Shown here piece after piece: positions 1 to 9,200 of a stretch of DNA of 64,000 nt (within the stretch, counting starts at the first letter, position 1; each line of letters starts with the position of its first letter). The stretch is from Pseudomonas sp. FeN3W. Lineage in GTDB: Bacteria > Pseudomonadota > Gammaproteobacteria > Pseudomonadales > Pseudomonadaceae. The DNA lies in NCBI GenBank assembly GCA_030263805.2, contig CP136010.1, forward strand, positions 1,937,001 through 2,001,000, read 5' to 3'. The position numbers were made by a program, and so were the translations under genes. Under the pieces are notes generated by a model. The model was not told the origin of the DNA. It worked only from the letters and a program-made list of their open reading frames with translations, and made no database searches.

Positions 1-682
1 ACAGCTCGCCGTTGATCTGCGAAACCAGCGGCCGATGCACCTTGCCGTCACGCCAGCTCTCGCCCAGCTCGTCCGGCGTCACCGCCACCGGCGAGAAGCT
101 CGATGACGGCTTGCTCTGGTAGAAGCCGAAGCCCTTGGCCAGCTCGCCGGGGATCAGGTTGCGCAGCGAGACGTCGTTGACCAGCATCAGCAGCTGGATG
201 TGCGAGGCCGCCTCGGCCGGCGTCGCGCCCATCGGCACGTCGTCGGTGATCACCGCCAGTTCGCCTTCCATATCGATGCCCCAGGCCTCGTCGGCCAGGC
301 GGATCGGGCTGTGCGGCGGGATAAAGGCGTCGGCGCCGCCCTGGTACATCAGCGGGTCGTGCCAGAAGGATTCCGGCATCTCGGCGCCGCGCGCCTTGCG
401 CACCAACTCGACGTGATTGACGTAGGCGCTGCCGTCGGCCCAGTGGTAGGCGCGTGGCAGCGGGCTGTGGCAGGCGGCCTGGTCGAAGGCGAAGGCGCCC
501 TCCTCCAGCCCGTCGTTGAGGCGCTGATAGACCGCTTCCAGCTTCGGCTTGCAGTACTGCCAGTCATCCAGCGCGGCCTGCAGCGTGGCGGCGACCTGCG
601 GCACTTTCACCGCCTGGGCGAGATCACGGGAGACCACGACGAGCACACCGTCGCGGCCCTGGTTGAGGGTTGCGAGTTTCAT
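1..682 (-). CDS. fahA: Fumarylacetoacetate hydrolase family protein (partial, C-terminus cut by window edge)
   Basis: The frame runs off the left edge; about 227 N-terminal residues are visible from the ATG at 680-682 (MKLATLNQGRDG). The protein has FAH-fold features, including WGIDMEGELAVITDDVP, a metal-binding acidic stretch, and the later LLMLVNDVSLRNLIP region. FAH enzymes hydrolyse fumarylacetoacetate to fumarate and acetoacetate, the last step of tyrosine degradation. The ATG overlaps the hmgA stop (ATGA), so the two genes are translationally coupled in the homogentisate operon. The sequence is of the shorter bacterial FAH-family type, not the roughly 430-residue eukaryote-like type. 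The exact substrate is inferred from context. Confidence 0.88.
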   Translation of the reverse strand, partial: MKLATLNQGRDGVLVVVSRDLAQAVKVPQVAATLQAALDDWQYCKPKLEAVYQRLNDGLEEGAFAFDQAACHSPLPRAYHWADGSAYVNHVELVRKARGAEMPESFWHDPLMYQGGADAFIPPHSPIRLADEAWGIDMEGELAVITDDVPMGATPAEAASHIQLLMLVNDVSLRNLIPGELAKGFGFYQSKPSSSFSPVAVTPDELGESWRDGKVHRPLVSQINGEL

Positions 683-1821
683 CAGGATTCCTTGCCCGGC
701 GCACGCCAGGAGTTGACGTATTCGGGGACATCGACGGCTGCGGCAGCCTCGCCGACTTCCAGCGCACGACGGGTGTCGATCATCACCGCCACCTCGTCGG
801 CGAAGGTCGCCGGGTCGGTGCTGGCCTTCTTCAGCGCCTTCGGGTGCGGCCCGTGGGGGAAGCCGCAGGGGTGGAAGGTCACCATGCCCTGCTCGATGTT
901 GTCACGACTGAAGAAGTTGCCGCGGTGGTAGAACAGCACCTCGTCGTAGTCATCGTTGTTGTGGAAGAACGGCACCTTCAGCGCACCCGGGTCGGATTCC
1001 ACCGGCCGCGGCGTGAAGGTGCAGACCACGAAACCGTTGGCGACGAAGGTGGTGTGCGCCGACGGCGGCAGGTGGTAGCGATGGCTCATCAGCGGGCGGA
1101 TGTCACGCCAGTTGAGCCGTACCACGGTGTTGTCGCCGTGCCAGCCGACCACGTCCAGCGGGTTGTACGGGTAGGTCACGGTGGTGATCTGGCCGCGCCG
1201 CTTGATGCGGATCTGCCAGGGGTTCTCGTCCTGCTGCGCGCGGAAGGCGTCGTCCAGCCGCGGATGGTCGAGCACGGCGGCGTCGAAGATGGCATGCGGG
1301 CCGACCAGGCCTTTTTCCGGCAGCTGGTAGGCGCCATCGGTGTTCTCGATCAGCAGCATGAACACCGGCTGCGTCGCCTCGATGCGCCAGGCGGTGCCGC
1401 GCGGGATCATCAGGTAGTCGCCGTCGCGGAATTCCAGGTGGCCGAAGTCGCAGTAGAAATGCCCGGCGCCCTCGTGGATGAATAGCAGTTCGTCACCGTC
1501 ACCGTTGCGCACCAGGTGGCGCATGGCGCCGTTGGTCTTCCACAGGCGCAACTTGACGTCGGCGTTGTGCAGCGCCAACGGCGCCTGCAGCGGGCAGTCA
1601 CCTTCGCTGGGGATGTGATTGAAGTTGAAGGCGTGCGGGCGCAGCGGGCCTTCCCAGTCGATCCAGCCGGTCGGCGGATGCTTGTGATGCAGGTGCGAAG
1701 CCGGGCCGAAGAAGCCTTCGCGGCCCATTTCGCGCTCGTAGGTGCCCTGCGGAAAATCGCAGTGCGCCTGACGCGAACTCTCACCCTCGCGGATGGGGAA
1801 ACTGATCCATTTGCGGCTCAT
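682..1821 (-). CDS. hmgA: Homogentisate 1,2-dioxygenase
   Basis: A 379-residue protein of the short bacterial homogentisate dioxygenase type. It opens the ring of homogentisate to maleylacetoacetate with Fe(II) and O2. Cupin-fold iron-binding motifs lie near the C-terminus: HNNDDYDEVLF (His...Glu) followed by HPCGFPHGPHP. The open frame extends further upstream, but the start MSRKWISFPI at 1821 is preceded by an AGGAG ribosome binding site at good spacing and begins the conserved region. It lies downstream of hppD on the same strand and overlaps the downstream FAH gene by ATGA. The 184 bp between hppD and hmgA hold a palindromic repeat, so a separate promoter or processing point is possible. 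Confidence 0.93.
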   Translation of the reverse strand: MSRKWISFPIREGESSRQAHCDFPQGTYEREMGREGFFGPASHLHHKHPPTGWIDWEGPLRPHAFNFNHIPSEGDCPLQAPLALHNADVKLRLWKTNGAMRHLVRNGDGDELLFIHEGAGHFYCDFGHLEFRDGDYLMIPRGTAWRIEATQPVFMLLIENTDGAYQLPEKGLVGPHAIFDAAVLDHPRLDDAFRAQQDENPWQIRIKRRGQITTVTYPYNPLDVVGWHGDNTVVRLNWRDIRPLMSHRYHLPPSAHTTFVANGFVVCTFTPRPVESDPGALKVPFFHNNDDYDEVLFYHRGNFFSRDNIEQGMVTFHPCGFPHGPHPKALKKASTDPATFADEVAVMIDTRRALEVGEAAAAVDVPEYVNSWRAPGKES

Positions 1822-1875
1822 GTGCCTCTCCTCGTGATACCGCGTGATCTCAATGGCAATGCCGTGGGTGCCGGT

Positions 1876-1985
1876 GCGTAGGGTGGAAGACTGCGAAGCA
1901 TCTTCCACGCGTCTGTGTCGGGTTCCACGCGCCTGTGTCGGGCCAACCGAACGCGTGGATGTGCTTCGCGACATCCACCCTACGC
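1876..1985. repeat. Composite intergenic palindromic repeat (GTAGGGTGGA...TCCACCCTAC type)
   Basis: Two imperfect palindromes sit in opposite orientation at 1876-1910 and 1951-1985. Each is bounded by GCGTAGGGTGGA or its complement. Between them is a short direct repeat (TTCCACGCG followed by YCTGTGTCGG). The same type of element recurs at 3374-3461, 10448-10638 and 23445-23476. It resembles a BIME-like pair of REP elements lying between hppD and hmgA. Confidence 0.75.
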
Positions 1986-2005
1986 AGCCCACCCTGACTC
2001 TCGAC

Positions 2006-3121
2006 TTACTCGCCCGCCTTGATCACGCCGCGGCGCACCTGGTCTTCCTCGATGGATTCGAACAGCGCCTTGAAGTTGCCTTCGCCGAAGCCTTGGTTGC
2101 CCTTGCGCTGGATGATTTCGAAGAAGATCGGGCCGATCACCGTGTTGGTGAATATTTGCAGGAGGATGCCGTCATCACCCGGCGTAGCGACGCCCGACGT
2201 AGCGACGCCCGGCGCGCCGTCGATCAGCAGGTTCAGCTCGCGCAGCTGGTCGAGCGGCTCGCCGTGGCCGGCGACGCGGGTATCGACCTTCTCGTAGTAG
2301 GTGTCCGGGGTGGTCATGAAGTCCACGCCGTTGGCACGCAGGCGGCGCACGGTCTCATAGATGTCGTCGGTGGACAGCGCGATGTGCTGGATGCCCTCGC
2401 CGTGATACTCGCGGATGAATTCCTCGATTTGCGACTTGTCGTCGGCCGACTCATTGATCGGGATGCGGATCTTGCCGCAGGGCGCGGTCATGGCGCGGGA
2501 GAACAGCCCGGTGAGCTTGCCCTCGATGTCGAAATAGCGAATCTCGCGGAAGTTGGCGATGCGCTCGTAGAAACCGGACCAGACGTCCATCTGCCCGCGC
2601 TTGACGTTGTGGGTCAGGTGGTCGATGCACATCAGGCCGACGGCATTGTCGTTCGGCGTGCGCCCTTCGATGTACTCGAAGTCGACGTCGTAGATGCTCT
2701 TGTCGCCATAGCGGTCGACCAGATACAGCAGCGAGCCACCGATGCCTTCGACGCAGGGGATGTTCAGCTCGCCGAAGTTGGCGTGGCTGCCGACCAGCTT
2801 GGCGCCCTGGGATTCGACGTAGGCGGCGGCCTGCGCCGCATTCTTCACCCGGAAGGCCATGGCGCAGGCGCTCGGGCCGTGCTTCTTGCCGAACTCGCGC
2901 ACATGCCCGGTAGGACTGCCATTGAGCACGATATTGATGTCGTGCTGCTGGAACAGCCAGACCTCCTTGGAGCGGTGCTTGGCGGTTTCGGTAAAGCCCA
3001 TCTGGGTGAACAGCGTGCGCAGCTGCTCGATGCCCTCGGCATTCGGCGCGGTGAATTCGACGAACTCGAAACCGTCGGTGCCGATGGGATTGTGCTGCTC
3101 GATCTTGTTCACGGCGTTCAT
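2006..3121 (-). CDS. hppD: 4-hydroxyphenylpyruvate dioxygenase
   Basis: A 371-residue VOC-superfamily dioxygenase converting 4-hydroxyphenylpyruvate to homogentisate (Fe(II), O2). The iron ligands fit the family: His in CIDHLTHNV, His in GEGIQHIALS, and Glu in the C-terminal IGPIFFEIIQRKG. The conserved C-terminal signature GNQGFGEGNFKALFESIE is present. The ATG at 3121 has an AGGAGG ribosome binding site. One oddity is a short in-frame tandem repeat (GVATS-GVATP) in the loop just before LLQIFTNT, at about residues 303-313, encoded by a duplicated 15-bp unit. It belongs to the tyrosine catabolic block with hmgA and fahA. Confidence 0.95.
   Translation of the reverse strand: MNAVNKIEQHNPIGTDGFEFVEFTAPNAEGIEQLRTLFTQMGFTETAKHRSKEVWLFQQHDINIVLNGSPTGHVREFGKKHGPSACAMAFRVKNAAQAAAYVESQGAKLVGSHANFGELNIPCVEGIGGSLLYLVDRYGDKSIYDVDFEYIEGRTPNDNAVGLMCIDHLTHNVKRGQMDVWSGFYERIANFREIRYFDIEGKLTGLFSRAMTAPCGKIRIPINESADDKSQIEEFIREYHGEGIQHIALSTDDIYETVRRLRANGVDFMTTPDTYYEKVDTRVAGHGEPLDQLRELNLLIDGAPGVATSGVATPGDDGILLQIFTNTVIGPIFFEIIQRKGNQGFGEGNFKALFESIEEDQVRRGVIKAGE
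2182..2211. repeat. In-frame 15-bp tandem duplication inside hppD
   Basis: Two near-identical 15-bp units (GCGTAGCGACGCCCG and ACGTAGCGACGCCCG) lie side by side. They encode repeated GVAT(S/P) residues in the C-terminal domain of HppD, in a loop before the conserved LLQIF strand. The rest of the protein reads normally on both sides. Confidence 0.8.
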
Positions 3122-3133
3122 ATCGCCTCCTGA

Positions 3134-3141
3134 TTATTGTT
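3134..3141 (-). promoter_or_regulatory. AANAANAA (CA) motif in hppD leader, possible Hfq/Crc site
   Basis: On the minus strand the hppD leader reads AACAATAA followed by TCAGGAGG and the start codon. This is an exact AANAANAA match just upstream of the ribosome binding site, the position used by Hfq/Crc in Pseudomonas catabolite repression. Function is inferred. Confidence 0.5.
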
Positions 3142-3246
3142 GTGAGGATTGCCGTCGCACGGCTTGGCTGGGCCCATCACACCCCAGCGGGTGGCCGTGG
3201 ACAATCCCGCTTTACGAGCGCGGAAGGCTGCTGCTGGCGGGTCGGC

Positions 3247-3264
3247 TGTCAGTATTTCCTTACA
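3247..3264 (-). promoter_or_regulatory. TyrR/PhhR-box-like dyad upstream of hppD
   Basis: On the minus strand this reads TGTAAG-N6-CTGACA, close to the TyrR/PhhR consensus TGTAAA-N6-TTTACA. It lies about 126 bp upstream of the hppD start. PhhR is the known activator of aromatic amino acid catabolism in pseudomonads. No convincing sigma-54 promoter was seen between it and hppD. Confidence 0.4.
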
Positions 3265-3373
3265 GTGCCGTCAGTGACGGAAAACCTGGCCCGGCGGCTT
3301 GCCAGGCGTAACGAAAAGCTGACAATCCGGTGCGACAAGCTGCCGCAGTCTTGGTGCCACACATGCTGTGGAA

Positions 3374-3461
3374 TGGTGGAAAAGCGCTTTGCGCGTTTTC
3401 CACCCTACGGCCAGGTGCAGGGCGGCGTAGGGTGGACAACGGCGCAGCCTTGTCCACGCGG
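3374..3461. repeat. Composite intergenic palindromic repeat, second copy pair
   Basis: One palindrome at 3374-3409 (TGGTGGAAAAGCGC...GCGTTTTCCACCCTAC) is followed by another at 3425-3461 (GCGTAGGGTGGACAACGG...TTGTCCACGC). The family is the same as at 1876-1985. The rest of the 363-bp gap between hppD and the symporter gene holds the PhhR-like dyad, the CA motif and no gene. Confidence 0.75.
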
Positions 3462-3484
3462 CTCACGCGGCCTGCATCGACCGC

Positions 3485-4894
3485 TCAGATCAACCCGATC
3501 AGGTTGAGGAACACCAGCACGATGGCGACCGGCGTGCCGTAGCGCAGCAGCTTCCACCAGGCCTGGAACAGCCCGGGGTTGCGAATGCCGATGGCCTCGC
3601 TGACCACGTGACGCTGCAGCACCCAGCCGGTGAACAGCACCGTGCCCAGCCCGCCCAGCGGCATCAGCCAATTGGTGGTGAGGTAGTCCAGGGTGTCGAA
3701 GAAGGTCTTGCCGAACAGCTGGTAGTCCGCCCAGTGGTTGAACGAGAACACGCTGCCCAGGCTCAGCAGCCAGAGCACCAGGCCGCTGCCCAGCACCGCT
3801 TTGGTCCGGCTGATGCGGAAGCGCTCGGTGAGCCAGGCGATGCTCGGCTCCGAGAGCGAGATGGCCGAGGTCAGCGCGGCGATCACCAGCATCACGAAGA
3901 ACAACCCGCCGACGACCTGCCCCAGCGGCATCTGGCCAAAGGCGATCGGCAGGGTGACGAAGATCAACCCCGGCCCGGCCCCCGGCTCCAGCGCGTTGCC
4001 GAACACCAGCGGGAAGATCGCCAGGCCGGCCAGCAGCGCCACCGCGGTATCGGCCAGCGCCACCAGAATCGAGGTCTTGGCGATCGAGGTGCCTTCCGGC
4101 AGATAGGAGCCGTAAACCATCATCGCGCCGCAGCCCAGGCTCAGGGTGAAGAAGGCATGGCCGAGGGCGACCAGCACGCTCTGCGCAGTGAGCGCGGAAA
4201 AGTCCGGCACGAAGAGGAACTGCAGCGCCTGGGCGAACTCGCCTTCGATGGCGGCGTAGACCACCAGCACCAGCATCAGCACGAACAGCCCGGGCATCAG
4301 AAAGCGCAGCGATCGCTCCAGCCCGCCGCGCACGCCGAAGCCGACGATCAGCATGGTCGCCGCTAGCACCAGCGTGGCACAGACCACCAGGCGTAGCGGG
4401 TCCGCCAATAGCGCGCCGAACAGCTCGCCACTGGCCTCGCCGCTGACCCCGGCGAAACCGCCGCTGAAGGTCGCCGGCACGTAGGCCAGCGCCCAGCCGG
4501 CCACCACCAGATAGAAACTCAGGATAAGAAAGCCGGTCAGCCCGCCGAGCCAGCCCACCACGCGCCAGCGTGAACTGGCCCCGGCTTCGCGCGCCAACCG
4601 CACCACGGCGCCATCGGGGTTCGCCCGGCCGCGACGGCCGATCATCACTTCGGCCATCAGCAGCGGAATGCCGATCAGGAGGATGCAGGCGAGGTAGACC
4701 AGCACGAAGGCGCCGCCGCCGTTCTGCCCGGTCACGTAGGGGAATTTCCAGATATTGCCCAGGCCCACCGCCGAACCGGTGGCGGCGAGGAAGAACACCC
4801 AGCGCGAAGACCACAGGCCTCGGCTGGCATTGTCTTGGATGCGTGCGCGTGCGCCGGCGAAGGTGCCGGCCGCGAGGCTGGTTTTATCGGTCAT
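3485..4894 (-). CDS. Sodium-dependent amino acid symporter (NSS/SNF family)
   Basis: A 469-residue polytopic membrane protein of the neurotransmitter:sodium symporter family (LeuT fold). The family hallmark is at the N-terminus: FFLAATGSAVGLGNIWKFPY, which in LeuT forms the Na+ and substrate sites of TM1, followed by NGGGAFVLVYL. About 11-12 hydrophobic segments follow. The internal ATG at 4894 is chosen over an upstream in-frame start because it carries an AGGAA ribosome binding site and starts just before conserved sequence. It is encoded with aromatic amino acid catabolic genes, so the likely substrates are tyrosine, phenylalanine, tryptophan or leucine. Specificity is inferred from context only. 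Confidence 0.9.
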   Translation of the reverse strand: MTDKTSLAAGTFAGARARIQDNASRGLWSSRWVFFLAATGSAVGLGNIWKFPYVTGQNGGGAFVLVYLACILLIGIPLLMAEVMIGRRGRANPDGAVVRLAREAGASSRWRVVGWLGGLTGFLILSFYLVVAGWALAYVPATFSGGFAGVSGEASGELFGALLADPLRLVVCATLVLAATMLIVGFGVRGGLERSLRFLMPGLFVLMLVLVVYAAIEGEFAQALQFLFVPDFSALTAQSVLVALGHAFFTLSLGCGAMMVYGSYLPEGTSIAKTSILVALADTAVALLAGLAIFPLVFGNALEPGAGPGLIFVTLPIAFGQMPLGQVVGGLFFVMLVIAALTSAISLSEPSIAWLTERFRISRTKAVLGSGLVLWLLSLGSVFSFNHWADYQLFGKTFFDTLDYLTTNWLMPLGGLGTVLFTGWVLQRHVVSEAIGIRNPGLFQAWWKLLRYGTPVAIVLVFLNLIGLI

Positions 4895-4907
4895 TGCGGA
4901 TTCCTGC

Positions 4908-4915
4908 TTGTTGTT
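4908..4915 (-). promoter_or_regulatory. AANAANAA (CA) motif in symporter leader
   Basis: The minus-strand leader reads AAAAACAACAAGCAGGAA, containing an exact AACAACAA directly upstream of the ribosome binding site. It is a candidate Hfq/Crc binding site. Confidence 0.55.
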
Positions 4916-5022
4916 TTTGTCAGGGATGGTGCGAACGAACGGAGCGGGCACGGCGCTGGCGATCAGAGCCCGCCGCCCCGCTCAGCGAAGGCCGGCGCGC
5001 TCGGGCGACCGGCCATGTGCCG

Positions 5023-6117
5023 TCATGAAGCCTGCCGCTGCAGCGTCGCGACCTGAGGCGCGCCGCCGGCCTGCAAACGCTCGAGCGCCAGGCGGTCAGC
5101 GATCACCGAGGTGCACTCGCCACTGGCGGCGGCCCGCTCGAAAATCTCGCGCAGCGTGCCGGCGATGGCGTTCACATGGGCATCGATCTGTGCGGCGCTG
5201 CCGCCGTTGCGCTGGTAGTAGACGTCGATGATGCCGCCGGCGTTGATTGCGTAGTCCGGCGCGTAGAGCTGGCTGCGCCGCTGCAGCTCGACGCCGATCT
5301 CGGCGCTGGCCAGCTGGTTGTTGGCCGCACCGGCGATCACCGGGGCACGCAGCACTTCCAGAGTCTGCTCGTTGAGGATGCCGCCCATGGCGCAGGGCGC
5401 GAAGACGTCAACATCGAGACCGTAGATGTCCTGCGGGCGCACCACGTTGGCTCCCAGCTCGTCCATTGCCTGCTTGACGTTGGCATCGAAGATGTCCGCC
5501 ACCCACAGTTCGGCGCCCGCCGCTTTCAGGTGCCGCGCCAGCCCCAGGCCGACATGGCCGACGCCCTGGATCGCCACCTTCAGCCCGGTCAGCTCGTCGC
5601 GACCGAGGCGCTGGCGCACCGCTTCCTTGAGGCCGACGAAGACGCCGTAGGCGGTAGACGGCGACGGGTCGCCGCTGGCGACGCTGCCGTCGAGCAGCGT
5701 GCGCGGCGTGGCGCCGACCACATGGCGGGTGCGCTGGGCGAAGGCCTGCATTTCGGCATCGCCGGTGCCGGAGTCGGCGGCGGTGATGTAGCGCCCGCCG
5801 AGGCTGTCGACGAAGTCGCCCATGGCGTGCAGCAGCGCCTGGCTCTTGCCGGTGTGCGGGTCGCCGATGATCACCGCCTTGCCGCCGCCGAGCTTGAGCC
5901 CGGCCAGCGAGGATTTCAGCGTCATCCCGCGCGACAGCCGCAGCACATCGCGCAGGGCCTCGTCGTCACTGGCATAGGGGAACATCCGGCAGCCACCCAG
6001 CGCCGGCCCGAGGCGCGTGTCGTGGATGGCGATGATGGCTTTCAGACCCGACGCCTGGTCATGGCAGAAGACCACCTGCTCGTGGCGGTCGAAGTCAGGA
6101 TGAGCGAAGACGGACAT
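5023..6117 (-). CDS. Glu/Leu/Phe/Val-type amino acid dehydrogenase (leucine or phenylalanine dehydrogenase)
   Basis: A 364-residue NAD-dependent amino acid dehydrogenase, the usual length for leucine/phenylalanine dehydrogenases. The N-terminal domain carries GPALGGCRM and the catalytic-lysine segment LAGLKLGGGKAVI. The C-terminal Rossmann domain has GVGHVGLGLARHL. It oxidatively deaminates an amino acid to the 2-oxo acid, releasing ammonium and NADH. It lies between the symporter and the indolepyruvate ferredoxin oxidoreductase gene. A role in making phenylpyruvate, 4-hydroxyphenylpyruvate or indolepyruvate for that enzyme and HppD is therefore plausible. Leucine as the substrate cannot be excluded. 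Confidence 0.9.
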   Translation of the reverse strand: MSVFAHPDFDRHEQVVFCHDQASGLKAIIAIHDTRLGPALGGCRMFPYASDDEALRDVLRLSRGMTLKSSLAGLKLGGGKAVIIGDPHTGKSQALLHAMGDFVDSLGGRYITAADSGTGDAEMQAFAQRTRHVVGATPRTLLDGSVASGDPSPSTAYGVFVGLKEAVRQRLGRDELTGLKVAIQGVGHVGLGLARHLKAAGAELWVADIFDANVKQAMDELGANVVRPQDIYGLDVDVFAPCAMGGILNEQTLEVLRAPVIAGAANNQLASAEIGVELQRRSQLYAPDYAINAGGIIDVYYQRNGGSAAQIDAHVNAIAGTLREIFERAAASGECTSVIADRLALERLQAGGAPQVATLQRQAS

Positions 6118-6129
6118 TGGGTTACCTCG

Positions 6130-6137
6130 TTCTTGTT
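6130..6137 (-). promoter_or_regulatory. AANAANAA (CA) motif in dehydrogenase leader
   Basis: The minus-strand leader contains AACAAGAA immediately before CGAGGTAACCCA and the ATG at 6117. It is an exact match to the Hfq/Crc CA motif, placed at the ribosome binding site. Confidence 0.5.
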
Positions 6138-6238
6138 TGTCTGGTGGCCTGTCACGGACAGGGCCTCGTTAGCGGGTATCGCCTGCGGCGGTGTGCTCAC
6201 GCGGGGCGACCGATTTCACCCCGCTAGCGCACTGCGAG

Positions 6239-9200
6239 CTACGCCGCCGGCTGGAACAGCCGTACGCTCTGCACCTCGTCGCCTTTGGCCAGCTGCTCGC
6301 GGAGCAACTTTTCCTGCTGGCGGGCTTTGGCGATGGAACGCTCCTTCACCGGGCCGTAGCCGCGGATCTGCTCCGGCAGCGCGGCGATGGCCACGGCGGT
6401 GCGGTAGTTGGTCGGCTTGAGCTGGACCAGCAGCTCGTCCACGGTCTTCTCGTACTCGCTGATCAACTGGCGTTCGACGCGGCGGTCGTGGCCATAGCCG
6501 AACGGGTCCAGGGGCGTGCCACGCAGGAAGCGGAACTTGGCCAGCACACCGAACACATTGAGCATCCATGGCCCCAGCTCGCGCTTGCGCGGCTCACCGG
6601 TGACGGGGTCACGCTTGGTCAGCCAGGCCGGAGCGAGGTGGAACTGCAGCCGGTAGTCGCCCTCGAACTGCGCCTCGAGCTGCTGGCGGAACTCCGGCTC
6701 GCTGTACAGCCGCGCCACCTCGTACTCGTCCTTGTAGGCCAGGAGCTTGAAGTAGTAGCGGGCGACGGCCTTGGACAGCGCCAGATCGTCCGCCGTATCG
6801 GCATCGCGCACGCGCTCGACCAGCTGGCGATAGCGGCGCGCCAGCCCGGCGTTCTGGTAGCGGGTAAGGAAATCCACGCGCCACTCGACGATCTCTTCCA
6901 GGGTTTTGCAGAGTGGTTCGGCGACCTCGACTGGGCGCGCCAGCCCCTCCACGGCCTCGCGTTCCAGCACCGCACGGCGGCCCCAGCGGAAGGCCTGCAG
7001 ATTCAGCTTGGCGGCAACGCCATTGAGCTCGATGGCCTTCTCGATGGCCTCGGCGCTGATCGGCAGCAGCCCCTGCTGATAGGCGAAGCCGAGCAGGAAC
7101 AGGTTGGTGGCGATGCTATCGCCCAAGAGCCGCGTGGCCAGGCGGGTGGCATCGACGAAGTGGGTCTTTTCGGCGCCGACCGCGTCGCTGATCGCCTGGC
7201 GCATGGCCGCGCCGGGCACCTGGGCGTCCGGGTTGCGAGTGAACTCGGCGGTGGCGGACTCGTGGCTGTTCACCACGGCATTGCTGATCTGCTCGTTGAG
7301 GCGGGTCAGCGATTCATCGCCCGCCGCGACGATCAGGTCGCAGCCCAGCAGCAGGTCGGCTTCACCGGCGGCGATACGCACCGCGTAGATGTCGCTCTGC
7401 TTAGCGGCGATGCGCACGTGAGTGGTCACCGGGCCGAATTTCTGCGCCAGACCGGCCTGGTCGAGCACGGTGCAGCCCTTGCCTTCCAGGTGCGCGGCCA
7501 TGCCGAGCAGCGCGCCGAGGGTGGTCACGCCGCTGCCGCCGACGCCGGGGATCAGCACATTCCATGGCCGCTCCAGCGACGGATGCTGCGGCTCGGGCAA
7601 GGTCGCCGCCTCGATACCGCCAGCCACGGCTTCGGGCTTGCGCAACCCGCCGCCATGCACGGTGACGAAGCTCGGACAGAAGCCCTCGACGCAGGAGTAG
7701 TCCTTGTTGCAGGCGTTCTGGTCGATCTCGCGCTTGCGGCCCAGCTCGGTTTCCTTCGGCAGCACCGACAGGCAGTTGGACTTCTCGCCGCAGTCGCCGC
7801 AACCCTCGCACACGGCGGGATTGATGAACACGCGCTTGGCCGGGTCTTCCAGCTTGCCGCGCTTGCGCCGACGACGCTTCTCGGTGGCACAGGTCTGGTC
7901 GTAGATGATCACCGAGACGCCCTTGAATTCACGCAGCTCACGCTGCACCGCATCCAGTTCGCGGCGATGGTGGAAGCTGGTGATCGGCGCGAAGGTATCG
8001 CGGGTCGGGTACTTGTCCGGCTCGTCGCTGACCAGGGCAATGCGCTTGACGCCCTCGTGGAAGATCTGCCGGCTGAGCTGGTCGACGCGCAGCTCGCCGT
8101 CGATGGGCTGGCCGCCGGTCATGGCCACGGCATCGTTGTAGAGAATCTTGAAGGTGATGTTGACGCCGGCTGCCACTGCCGCACGCACCGCGAGGCTGCC
8201 GGAGTGGAAGTAGGTGCCGTCGCCGAGGTTCTGGAACATGTGCGGGGTGTCGGTGAACGGCGCCTGGCCGATCCAGTTGACGCCCTCGCCGCCCATCTGG
8301 GTAAAGGTCTCGGTGCGCCGGTCCATCCACTGCACCATGTAGTGACAGCCGATACCGGCCGAGGCGCGGCTGCCTTCCGGCACCTTGGTCGAGCTGTTGT
8401 GCGGGCAGCCGGAACAGTAGTGCGGCGTGCGCACGGTGCTGTAGCTGCGCGCGGCCAGGGCTTTTTCCTTGGCAGCAAGGAAGGCCAGGCGCGCCTGGAT
8501 GCTGTCGCTGGTGTAGATCGGCGCGAGGCGCTTGGCGATCACCCGGGCAATCATCGCCGGGGTCAGCTCGCTGAGGTTCGGCAGCAGCGAGTTGCCCTGT
8601 TCGTCGAACTCGCCGACCACCCGCGGACGCTTGCTGACGGGCCAGTTGTAGAGCTGCCCGGTGAGCTGGTCCTCGAGGATGCTGCGCTTTTCCTCGACCA
8701 CCAGAATCTCGTCCAGCCCCTGGGCGAATTCGTGCACGGAGACCGGCTCCAGCGGCCAGCTCATGCCGACCTTCAGCACGCGCAGGCCGACCGAGGCGCA
8801 CAGCGCTTCGTCGAGGCCCAGGTCATCCAGCGCCTGACGCACGTCGAGATAGGACTTGCCGGTGGTGATGATGCCTAAGCGCGGATTCGGCGAATCGAGC
8901 ATCACCTGGTTCAGGCTGTTGGCCCGGGCGAAGGCCCGAGCGGCGTAGATCTTGAACAGGTTGAGGCGCTTTTCCTGAGCCAGCGGCGGGTCCGGCCAGC
9001 GAATGTGCACGCCGTCCTCGGGCAGCTCGAAATCTTCCGGAATACGCGTCTGCACGCGCAGCGGATCGACTTCCACCACGGCGGAGGAATCGACGTTCTC
9101 GGCGATGGTCTTCAGCGCCACCCAGCAGCCGGAATAGCGCGACAGCTCCCAGCCGATGATGCCGTAGTCGAGGATTTCCTGGACATTGGCCGGATTCAAC

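Noticed and set aside
3122..3246. Sigma-54 promoter for hppD next to the PhhR-like dyad
   Set aside because: No GG-N10-GC element with acceptable flanking sequence was found on the minus strand.
6191..8878. A very long open frame (about 895 codons) on the plus strand opposite the indolepyruvate oxidoreductase gene
   Set aside because: It is antisense to a well-conserved gene. High GC with third-position bias opens such frames, and its translation shows no recognisable domain.
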